This document shows positions 1 to 5,810 of a DNA stretch of 6,271 nt, piece by piece. The translations under genes were made by a program, and so were the position numbers. The notes under the pieces are model-generated. The model was not told the DNA's origin. It did not search any database and was given only the letters and a program-made list of their open reading frames with translations. The stretch lies in the NCBI GenBank assembly GCA_002310155.1, contig DBYF01000101.1:39981-46251 (forward strand). The letters are read 5' to 3'. The stretch comes from Mageeibacillus sp. UBA1193 (GTDB lineage: Bacteria > Bacillota > Clostridia > Saccharofermentanales > Saccharofermentanaceae). The stretch's first letter is position 1; each line of letters opens with the position of its first letter.

Positions 1-1368
1 AAAGAGATCGAAGACGTTATCGGTCTGGATGCATCTGAAGCACCGCTGATCTCCGCGAAGAACAACACAGGCATCGACGAGGTCCTCGAAGGCATCGTCA
101 AGTTCCTGCCGCCGCCGAGCGGGGATGAGAACAAGCCGCTTCGTGCTCTGATCTTCGACTCAAAGTACGACCCATATAAGGGCGTTATCGTTAACGTCCG
201 CGTGAAGGAAGGCTCCGTAAAATTGGGCGATAAGATCCGCATGATGAATACCGGCGCGGAGTTCGTAGTAACTGAACTCGGATACTTCCATCCGGGTGAG
301 TTTGTACCTTCAAAAGCACTTCTGACCGGTGAGGTTGGTTATATCTGCGCATCCATCAAGAATGTAAGAGATACCGCTCCGGGCGATACCGTCACACTGG
401 CGGATGACCCGGCAGACGAGCCGCTTACCGGCTATAAGCCGATCCAGCAGATGGTATTCTGCGGACTTTATCCTGTTGACGGCGCGAAGTATCCGGATCT
501 CCGTGACGCACTCGAGAAGCTCCAGCTCAATGACGCGGCGCTTTCTTTTGAAGCAGAGACATCCGCCGCTCTGGGATTCGGTTTCCGATGCGGATTCTTA
601 GGACTTCTCCACTACGAAGTCATCCAGGAGAGACTCGAGCGTGAGTTTAACCTCGATCTGATCTCTACGGCTCCTTCTGTAGTCTATAAGGTACACACGA
701 CCGCAGGTGAGGTCATCCGCATGGATAACCCGACGAACATGCCGGATCCCGCGGAGATCGATTTCATGGAAGAGCCGATCGTAAAGGCGACGATCATGAC
801 GCCGAAGGAATATGTCGGCAACCTCATGGAGCTCTGTCAGGACAGACGCGGCGAGTACATCAACATGGAATACATGGACGATATCCGTGTCATGCTCCAC
901 TATAAGATGCCGCTGAATGAGATCATCTACGACTTCTTCGATGCATTGAAGTCCAGAACGAGAGGCTACGGCTCTCTCGACTATGAGCTCGAAGGCTACC
1001 AGAAGAGCGATCTTGTGAAACTTGATATTCTTTTGAACGGTGATATCGTCGACGCGCTGTCGTTTATCGTACATAAGGACAAGGCGTATGCCCGTGGCCG
1101 CAAGATGACGGAGAAACTGAAAGAGAACATCCCGAGACAGCAGTTCGAGGTCCCGGTACAGGCGGCCATCGGCGGCAAGGTCATCGCCCGTGAGACGATC
1201 AGAGCTTTCCGAAAGGACGTACTCGCGAAGTGCTACGGCGGTGATATTACCCGTAAGAAGAAGCTCCTCGAGAAGCAGAAGGAAGGTAAGAAGCGCATGC
1301 GTCAGGTAGGTTCTGTCGAAGTGCCGCAGGAAGCCTTCATGAGCGTACTGAGACTCGACGAGGATTGA
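1..1368 (+). CDS. lepA: Elongation factor 4 (LepA), 5'-truncated by window edge
   Basis: This is a translational GTPase that binds the ribosome and acts on the tRNA-translocation state (back-translocation and ribosome biogenesis roles have been proposed for the family). The reading frame is open from base 1, giving 455 residues. Family members are about 600, so roughly 150 N-terminal residues carrying G1 to G4 are missing. The fragment opens in the segment just after the G4 NKxD motif (EIEDVIGLDASEAP) and shows the G5 motif SAK at residues 18-20. The domain II start ALIFDSKYDPYKGV follows, then the family-typical GYKPIQQMVF near residue 145 and GFGFRCGFLGLLH at about 192-204. The LepA-specific C-terminal domain runs from about 337 to the end and includes GGKVIARETIRAFRKDV and the basic RKKKLLEKQKEGKKRMR tail that contacts the tRNA. 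The GTG at 202 is an internal valine codon and not the start. No frameshift or lesion is seen. In many Firmicutes hemW follows lepA. Here a terminator follows instead. Confidence 0.97.
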   Translation, partial: KEIEDVIGLDASEAPLISAKNNTGIDEVLEGIVKFLPPPSGDENKPLRALIFDSKYDPYKGVIVNVRVKEGSVKLGDKIRMMNTGAEFVVTELGYFHPGEFVPSKALLTGEVGYICASIKNVRDTAPGDTVTLADDPADEPLTGYKPIQQMVFCGLYPVDGAKYPDLRDALEKLQLNDAALSFEAETSAALGFGFRCGFLGLLHYEVIQERLEREFNLDLISTAPSVVYKVHTTAGEVIRMDNPTNMPDPAEIDFMEEPIVKATIMTPKEYVGNLMELCQDRRGEYINMEYMDDIRVMLHYKMPLNEIIYDFFDALKSRTRGYGSLDYELEGYQKSDLVKLDILLNGDIVDALSFIVHKDKAYARGRKMTEKLKENIPRQQFEVPVQAAIGGKVIARETIRAFRKDVLAKCYGGDITRKKKLLEKQKEGKKRMRQVGSVEVPQEAFMSVLRLDED

Positions 1369-1405
1369 TCCATATAGCGTGATTTCCCTGGGGGTATTAT
1401 GATAC

Positions 1406-1447
1406 AAAAGAGGGACCGTACAGCGTTAGCTGACCGGTCCCTCTTTT
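1406..1447. terminator. Bidirectional intrinsic terminator between lepA and the alarmone synthetase gene
   Basis: A 12-bp perfect outer stem pairs 1406-1417 with 1436-1447. It continues through a G1418-C1435 pair and, after a 2x2 internal loop, a CAGC/GCTG stem (1421-1424 with 1429-1432) closing a GTTA loop. The outer ends are AAAA on one side and TTTT on the other, so either strand yields a GC-rich stem followed by a U run. It sits 38 bases after the lepA stop and 29 bases after the end of the convergent minus-strand gene, so one element can end both transcripts. Confidence 0.9.
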
Positions 1448-1475
1448 AAATTCTGTTTGATTGCGAAGCTTCCGC

Positions 1476-2198
1476 TTACTCGTGACACTCGTTTCGCACG
1501 GCCTGCATCCGAAGATCAAGTTCCTCGATACGCTCGGCACAGTCACGAAGCTCGTCGGCCAGTGCTTTTGCGCGCTCCGGCGGAAGATCGTGCTTATAGT
1601 GGAGCTTGTGCTCAAGGCTTGCCCAGAAATCCATCGCGATCGTTCTGAACTGTACTTCGACCTTCATGTTGCGCTTCTCGTCCTTAAGGAAGATAGGCAC
1701 CTCGACGATCAGGTGAAGGCTTCGATATCCGCTCGGCTTAGGATCCTTGATATAGTCCTTTCGTGCGATCAGGGTGATGTCGTCCTGTGCGAGAAAAGCA
1801 CTTGCGATCTCATAGATATCATCCGGGAAGGAGCAGATCACGCGCACGCCGGCTACGTCGTTGATGTTTTCTTCGATGGCGGCGAGATTGAGGGCTACGT
1901 TCTTCTTTCTCATCTTACGGAGCAGGCTGTCGACGGACTTCACTCTCGACTTGATGCTCTCGATCGGGTTTCTCTCGAGCTCTACAGAGAGGGACTCGTC
2001 GAGGACCCGGAATTTCGTTTCGACCTCCATGATCGCGCATTGGTAGTAAGCGAACAGCTGGTCGATCGGCTTGGTGTTTTCTTCTACGAAATCGAGGAAA
2101 GAATCGGACATGAGATTCTCTCTGACAAAGTCTTCCCGATAAGTAGATAAGCTATTCTCCATTCCCACAGGGAACAGCATATTTTCTTCTTCGTTCAT
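1476..2198 (-). CDS. Small alarmone synthetase, RelP/YwaC-like (GTP pyrophosphokinase)
   Basis: It is a single-domain (p)ppGpp synthetase that transfers pyrophosphate from ATP to GDP or GTP in the cytosol. The 240 residues hold only a RelA/SpoT-type synthetase fold, with no HD hydrolase, TGS or ACT domain, so it is a small synthetase and not a long Rel. Visible motifs are NPIESIKSRVKS at 77-88, NDVAGVRVICSF at 113-124, DYIKDPKPSGYRSLH at 148-162 (nucleotide-binding segment, with the Tyr that stacks on the guanine) and EVQFRT at 181-186. AMDFWASLEHKLHYK follows at 188-202. The KSRVKS, AGVRVICSF and MDFWASLEH wording resembles Bacillus YwaC (RelP/SasA) more than YjbM (RelQ/SasB). This is judged from memory, so no symbol is given. 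The start at 2198 is chosen because AGGAG lies at 2205-2209, six bases upstream. Internal Met7 and Met13 lack a comparable site. It converges on lepA and diverges from the lipoprotein genes. Confidence 0.93.
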   Translation of the reverse strand: MNEEENMLFPVGMENSLSTYREDFVRENLMSDSFLDFVEENTKPIDQLFAYYQCAIMEVETKFRVLDESLSVELERNPIESIKSRVKSVDSLLRKMRKKNVALNLAAIEENINDVAGVRVICSFPDDIYEIASAFLAQDDITLIARKDYIKDPKPSGYRSLHLIVEVPIFLKDEKRNMKVEVQFRTIAMDFWASLEHKLHYKHDLPPERAKALADELRDCAERIEELDLRMQAVRNECHE

Positions 2199-2332
2199 TT
2201 CTTTCTCCTGTTCTTTCTCCGTGATCTGAAAAAAACATGATCAAACGGAGAAAACTGTACATGTTCTATTGTAATACATGCTGGCAAGTACTTCGCTAAG
2301 AGTTTATAAAGATTTCGGGAATTCTGCCGATA

Positions 2333-2341
2333 TGGTATAAT
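2333..2341 (+). promoter_or_regulatory. Extended -10 promoter for the lipoprotein genes
   Basis: A consensus TATAAT lies at 2336-2341, preceded by TG at 2333-2334 (TGnTATAAT), which is the extended -10 form used by the housekeeping sigma factor in Firmicutes. The -35 position at 17-bp spacing (2313-2318, TTTCGG) is poor, as is common with an extended -10. Transcription would start near 2348, leaving a short leader of about 23 bases before the chosen start codon at 2371. If so, the alternative ATG at 2350 would sit almost at the RNA 5' end. Confidence 0.65.
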
Positions 2342-2355
2342 TTTCATATATGTCT

Positions 2356-2369
2356 GGAGGTGTAAGGGG
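2356..2369 (+). promoter_or_regulatory. Ribosome binding region that decides the start of lipoprotein A
   Basis: GGAGG at 2356-2360 lies 10 bases before the ATG at 2371. A second purine run, AAGGGG, sits at 2364-2369. An upstream in-frame ATG at 2350 precedes GGAGG and would overlap the likely transcription start. It would also add MSGGVRG in front of an otherwise standard signal peptide. Both points favour the start at 2371. Confidence 0.7.
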
Positions 2370-2370
2370 T

Positions 2371-3045
2371 ATGAAGAAATTAGTTTCGTGTGCTTTAGTA
2401 ATGACGATGTTACTGAGCCTTGCCGCATGTGGCAAAAAAGGCGGCGGATTCGCTTCTAAGCAGAAGAAGATCATCAGTGCTGCGGAGAGTGTCTGTGGCG
2501 CGGAAGAAGCCACAAAGAAGCAGAAGAAAAAGCTTAAGACGGATGATACCGACCCGACGGATCCTGAGTACAGTGACGGTGTGTATGTAACATTTACTGC
2601 AGATGATATTGAGGATATCGATTTCGGACAAAAAGCAAAGTTCGATAAGGACGAGATCAATCAGCTGTTCTTCTTCGCGAAGTCTGATGCTGATAGTCAA
2701 ATGGCTTATTTCGTTACATACCTGTTTGAGATGAATTCACAGGATGACGCGGATGATCTTTTCGAGTATTCGCTTGAGACCTGGGGAGCTTCCGAGAAGA
2801 AGGTCAAGAAAGAAGCGAAAAACTATAACGCAGACTACGGATATGAAGATGATGACGATACACTGTCGATCATCATGGTCTCCGAGGAAAAAAATCTTGC
2901 GAGGTGTGTCTATGTAAGAAGAGACTCGAAGGTCGTCACAATTTGTGTTGCGAATGTACTTATGGATTCGGATCTTTACGAAGAAGTGCTGGAATTCTAT
3001 AGAGAAGCCGGATTTACGGATCTTGAAACTCTTCTCGATGACTGA
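2371..3045 (+). CDS. Predicted lipoprotein A, function unknown (first of a paralogous pair)
   Basis: The 224 residues begin with a lipoprotein signal peptide: basic MKK, a hydrophobic core and the lipobox LAAC with the acceptor cysteine at position 20. The mature protein should be diacylated and anchored on the outer face of the cell membrane. After the anchor comes a Gly/Lys-rich linker (21-30) and a charged, mixed alpha/beta body rich in Asp, Glu and Lys, with an acidic DDDD run near 160-163. No enzyme or substrate-binding motif is recognised. It aligns along its length with the next gene, best at AAESVCGAEE (37-46), VYVT (71-74), FEMNSQDDADDLF (119-131), VVTIC (188-192) and the C-terminal FYREAGFTDLETLL (209-222). 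Cys42 and Cys192 have counterparts in the paralogue, so a structural disulfide is possible but unproven. It is probably co-transcribed with the following gene, 74 bases downstream. Confidence 0.85.
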   Translation: MKKLVSCALVMTMLLSLAACGKKGGGFASKQKKIISAAESVCGAEEATKKQKKKLKTDDTDPTDPEYSDGVYVTFTADDIEDIDFGQKAKFDKDEINQLFFFAKSDADSQMAYFVTYLFEMNSQDDADDLFEYSLETWGASEKKVKKEAKNYNADYGYEDDDDTLSIIMVSEEKNLARCVYVRRDSKVVTICVANVLMDSDLYEEVLEFYREAGFTDLETLLDD

Positions 3046-3071
3046 TGGAATATAGTAACTGAATACTCAGA

Positions 3072-3099
3072 AGAAGGATCACGGAGACGTGATTCTTCT
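3072..3099 (+). other. Intergenic hairpin without U-tract between the two lipoprotein genes
   Basis: An 11-bp stem pairs 3072-3082 with 3089-3099 and contains one G-U wobble (3077 with 3094). It closes a six-base loop GGAGAC. The 3' side continues as GCTATT, not a T run, so it does not look like a complete intrinsic terminator. It ends seven bases before the AGGAGG of the downstream gene, in a position to slow RNA decay, cause partial read-through or affect loading of ribosomes. None of these is shown by the sequence. Confidence 0.55.
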
Positions 3100-3119
3100 G
3101 CTATTAGGAGGACACGGAT

Positions 3120-3800
3120 ATGATGAAAAAACTGATCGCATGCGGAATGACCATTATTCTGACCATCAGCATGACCGGATGCTCCCTGGGCGGAAACAAG
3201 TACAAGAAAGCATCGGAGAAGATGATCGCCGCGGCAGAGAACTGCTGTGACGCGGAAGAGATGTCCAAGAGTCAGAAGAAGAAGCTTATCAAGAATGGTC
3301 TGATGACGAATATTACCAAAGCCGGGGAGAGTGTCTATGTGACTCTGGGTCAGGATGACTTGGATAAGATGGACGACGATGAGGATGGTGCTTTTTCCAT
3401 CGAAAACTTTAAGAATGTGACTATCTTCATGAGAAACGATGAGAAACTCCAGGGAGCGATCACCAGTATGGTCTTTGAGATGGTGGATAAAGATGTCGCG
3501 GAAGAACTCTTCGATTACTATGTGGACTCCATGCGTTTGAAAGAGCGTAAGAAAGAGTGGAAACACGCTTCGGAAGGTGAGTTTGCCATCGATGATGAAT
3601 CCGACGACACGGTCGCCTTCATCGCTTCAGTAGATAACTACTGCATGTCCGGATATATACATATCGACGGCAAGATCGTTACTGTCTGCAGCTTCAGCGG
3701 CGATCCGGAAACCGATGTTCTCGAGGAGTACTACGACTTCATGAGAGAAGCAGGTTTCAGGGATATGGAAGCTCTCCTTGAGGGAGACGAGGAAGACTGA
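3120..3800 (+). CDS. Predicted lipoprotein B, function unknown (second of the paralogous pair)
   Basis: The 226 residues carry a lipoprotein signal peptide with MMKK at the start, a hydrophobic stretch and the lipobox SMTGC with cysteine at position 21. Met at -3 is less usual than Leu but tolerated. AGGAGG at 3106-3111 is eight bases before the ATG at 3120 and eleven before the ATG at 3123, so the first is preferred. The body is acidic and shares blocks with lipoprotein A: AAENCCDAEE (38-47), VYVT (72-75), FEMVDKDVAEELF (119-131), IVTVC (186-190) and FMREAGFRDMEALL (207-220). Divergence elsewhere is strong, which points to an old tandem duplication. No known family is recognised. Its TGA stop (3798-3800) directly abuts the stop of the convergent response regulator gene, leaving no room for a terminator between them. 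Confidence 0.87.
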   Translation: MMKKLIACGMTIILTISMTGCSLGGNKYKKASEKMIAAAENCCDAEEMSKSQKKKLIKNGLMTNITKAGESVYVTLGQDDLDKMDDDEDGAFSIENFKNVTIFMRNDEKLQGAITSMVFEMVDKDVAEELFDYYVDSMRLKERKKEWKHASEGEFAIDDESDDTVAFIASVDNYCMSGYIHIDGKIVTVCSFSGDPETDVLEEYYDFMREAGFRDMEALLEGDEED

Positions 3801-4502
3801 TCAGAACTTGCAGCGTGTCAGCATAAGAACGACCTTCGTGCGGTCATGTTCGCCGAGCTTGTCGTAGATCGTAGACACGTAGTTCTTAACGGTTCCCTCA
3901 CTGATAAAGAGAATGGAAGAAATCTGTGCGTTTGTGCATCCTTCGGAGATCAGGCGGCAGATTTCTTTTTCTCTTTCTGTCATTCCGTAATCATCCAGAT
4001 CGATGGTATCCGCGTCGGATGCGCGTGTTCCGGAGCTCTCGCGTGAACCTCCGTTTCCACTATTGCTATCGCTGTCGATATTCCCGGATGCAAGCATCGA
4101 ATTCAGCTTCTGCATGACTTTCAGATCCAGAACGCTCTGACCGCGAAGTGCCTGGGAAATGGCATCCAGGATCGCGTCCTTTCCGGAGTCCTTGAGAAGG
4201 TAGCCGCAGGCGCCTCCCGCGATCGCGTGGGCGATGCTTTTCTCGTCGTAAAAGGTCGTAAGAACAATGATCTTGATCTGAGGATACTCCGCGTGGACCT
4301 TCGGGATCAGCTCGATTCCGCCCATGCCCGGCATGTTCAGGTCGACGAGCATAAGATCAGGAATATCCTTGGAAAGGAGTTCCAGTGCCTCGACGCCGTT
4401 TCCGGCCTTACCGATGACCTCGTAGTCTCCCGACAGTGACAGTATGATCTCCAGACTCTCCAGAAGGAGTGGTTCATCGTCCACAAGCAGTATCTTCGTC
4501 AT
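3801..4502 (-). CDS. Two-component response regulator, NarL/LuxR (FixJ) family
   Basis: It is a cytosolic DNA-binding regulator activated by phosphotransfer from its partner kinase. Of 233 residues, about 1-125 form a receiver domain with the acidic pair Asp8/Asp9, the phosphoacceptor Asp54 in VDLNMPGMGG, Thr82 and Lys104 (LLKD). A LuxR-type helix-turn-helix occupies about 173-230, with MTEREKEICRLISEG and ISEGTVKNYVSTIYDKLGEHDR. Between them, residues 139-172 form an unusually long Ser/Gly/Asp-rich linker. The start is supported by GAGGAGG at 4510-4516, seven bases upstream and inside the kinase gene. The ATG overlaps the kinase TGA as ATGA (4499-4502), implying translational coupling. The architecture is that of LiaR/DesR/VraR-type regulators, but targets cannot be read from the sequence. 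Confidence 0.95.
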   Translation of the reverse strand: MTKILLVDDEPLLLESLEIILSLSGDYEVIGKAGNGVEALELLSKDIPDLMLVDLNMPGMGGIELIPKVHAEYPQIKIIVLTTFYDEKSIAHAIAGGACGYLLKDSGKDAILDAISQALRGQSVLDLKVMQKLNSMLASGNIDSDSNSGNGGSRESSGTRASDADTIDLDDYGMTEREKEICRLISEGCTNAQISSILFISEGTVKNYVSTIYDKLGEHDRTKVVLMLTRCKF

Positions 4503-5704
4503 GTGTTTTCCTCCTCAAACGGCAGGGAAAGATCCACGGTGAATCCGTCCTCGCTCTCGATATCGAAGCTGCCGCCGCAGCCCTCAGTATATTCCTTGAT
4601 CTTCCGAAGCCCGAATCCGTTATTGAGCCTCAGTTTCTTCTCGTTAAAATCCAGTTTTCCCCATCCGCAGCCGTTGTCCTGCACCTTCAGGCGGATGTGA
4701 CCGGTATCGAGGATAAAAGTGATCACGAAAAGGTCCGCGTGTCCGTGCTTGACACCGTTCGTCAGCAGCTCGGAAAGAGAAGAAGAGATGAACGACGCGG
4801 TCTGGATCGGGATCCTCGTCTTTGACTTGACCTGTGAAAAGTTGTGGTAGACCTTGTAGGTCGTGTCGGACTTAAACTCGTCGATCATCTTCTCAAGTGA
4901 AAGCAGATAGTCGTCGAGCGCGATGCGGTCATCCTCCGCATCCAGCGTTCTGACAACACTTCGTACCGACGAGATCGCCTCATGAACACGGGAATTCGCA
5001 GAATCGATCTTCTCGAGTGCTTTTTCCTTATCGGAAGGCACCAGAAGCGACGCGGCATCGAGCGTCACGGTCGCCGCGGAAAGCGTATGTCCGACGTAGT
5101 TATGGATATCTCTCGAGATCCGCTCACGCTCCTCGAGTCTGGCATTGTTCTCGTTGACCTTCTGATTCTTCGCGATCTCCTCACGCAGACTCCTCTGCTC
5201 GAGCGCCTCGACCGCCGCCGCTGTCAGCGCCTGACGGAGCTTTTCACTGGTGGTCGCCGACCGGTAGAGAAAGTAGATCACTGTCTCCCAGACCGCAAAT
5301 GCAGCTACGATGATGCCGAGGTAGAGAAGTGCCATGAGAGGCGTGATATCTGTTCGGACGATCTGCATGATCCATCCGCCTAGTGCAAAGATCAGGTTCA
5401 GAAGATGACAGGCTTTCCGGTTAAAAAGCCAGGTGCATGTGATCGCCGGCACGGCGAGAAGACCGATAAACCAGTAAGGACAGAGGATCACCGCCGTGGT
5501 CTCCAGAAGAAGCATCAGGAACGCGAAGATGCTCTGAAATCTCCTTGCGGAAAAACAGGAGAGGTTCAGAAGGATAAGACCTCCCGCCATGAGAGCGGCG
5601 CCTGGAAGCATATCACAAAGAAGCACCACGGCAACTCCCTGACCAATCAGAGAAAGCATGGCGGCACTCCAGATAAGCCGGTATTCCTGTGAATCGATCT
5701 GCAT
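4499..5704 (-). CDS. Membrane sensor histidine kinase, HisKA_3/DesK-like class
   Basis: This 401-residue kinase is the partner of the overlapping downstream regulator. Residues about 8-147 hold five or six hydrophobic membrane segments with only short loops, so the stimulus is probably sensed in or near the membrane. A charged signalling helix follows (about 150-195), then the HisKA_3 dimerisation motif ERERISRDIHNYVGHTLSA with the phosphoacceptor His201. The ATPase domain shows the N-box SELLTNGVKHGHA (311-323), the G1 box DNGCGWG (343-349) and the G2 motif NNGFGLRKIKE (361-371). The residue after the phosphoacceptor is Asn, where many relatives have Asp or Glu. Position 206 is His, where DesK-type proteins have a Gln used in phosphatase action. 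The start is supported by GGGGAG at 5712-5717, seven bases upstream, and a TATAAT at 5736-5741. Confidence 0.94.
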   Translation of the reverse strand: MQIDSQEYRLIWSAAMLSLIGQGVAVVLLCDMLPGAALMAGGLILLNLSCFSARRFQSIFAFLMLLLETTAVILCPYWFIGLLAVPAITCTWLFNRKACHLLNLIFALGGWIMQIVRTDITPLMALLYLGIIVAAFAVWETVIYFLYRSATTSEKLRQALTAAAVEALEQRSLREEIAKNQKVNENNARLEERERISRDIHNYVGHTLSAATVTLDAASLLVPSDKEKALEKIDSANSRVHEAISSVRSVVRTLDAEDDRIALDDYLLSLEKMIDEFKSDTTYKVYHNFSQVKSKTRIPIQTASFISSSLSELLTNGVKHGHADLFVITFILDTGHIRLKVQDNGCGWGKLDFNEKKLRLNNGFGLRKIKEYTEGCGGSFDIESEDGFTVDLSLPFEEENT

Positions 5705-5735
5705 GAAATAACTCCCCGAAATTCGTTCTTACACT

Positions 5736-5741
5736 ATTATA
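5736..5741 (-). promoter_or_regulatory. Probable -10 box of the kinase/regulator operon
   Basis: Read on the minus strand this is an exact TATAAT, 31 bases before the kinase start codon and upstream of its ribosome binding site. The -35 position at 17-bp spacing (5759-5764, CCGTCT on the minus strand) is poor and there is no TGn extension. Such a promoter may need an activator, perhaps the operon's own regulator. A small CGAA-A-TTCG palindrome (5717-5725) lies in the leader. Confidence 0.5.
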
Positions 5742-5810
5742 CTACTTTCGGATGAGTGAGACGGAGAGAGAGGGCGACGGTGCTTTTGCCGAAGAGTCTT
5801 AGTATGGAAT

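Noticed and set aside
598..1407. Long minus-strand open frame (269 codons) opposite lepA
   Set aside because: It lies wholly antisense to the highly conserved lepA frame, resembles no family and has no credible ribosome binding site. It is a product of codon composition.
1461..2150. Plus-strand open frame (229 codons) opposite the alarmone synthetase gene
   Set aside because: The minus-strand frame contains all synthetase motifs. The plus-strand translation has none and starts next to the terminator with no suitable initiation site.
2268..2273. TACAAT (minus strand) as -10 box of the alarmone synthetase gene
   Set aside because: No reasonable -35 exists at 16-18 bases, and the nearby TTGCCA (2282-2287) is only eight bases away. 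The true promoter cannot be fixed from sequence.
2350..2370. Seven-residue N-terminal extension of lipoprotein A from the ATG at 2350
   Set aside because: It has no upstream ribosome binding site, overlaps the likely transcript 5' end and would lengthen a signal peptide that is already complete from 2371.
3051..3056. TATAGT as a separate promoter for lipoprotein B
   Set aside because: The best -35-like hexamer, TTGAAA at 3023-3028, is 22 bases away, which is too far. Co-transcription from the promoter at 2333-2341 is simpler.
2997..3566. Minus-strand open frame (189 codons) opposite the lipoprotein genes
   Set aside because: It spans the intergenic hairpin and both lipoprotein genes in antisense and has no recognisable protein features. 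The lipoprotein frames have signal peptides and ribosome binding sites.
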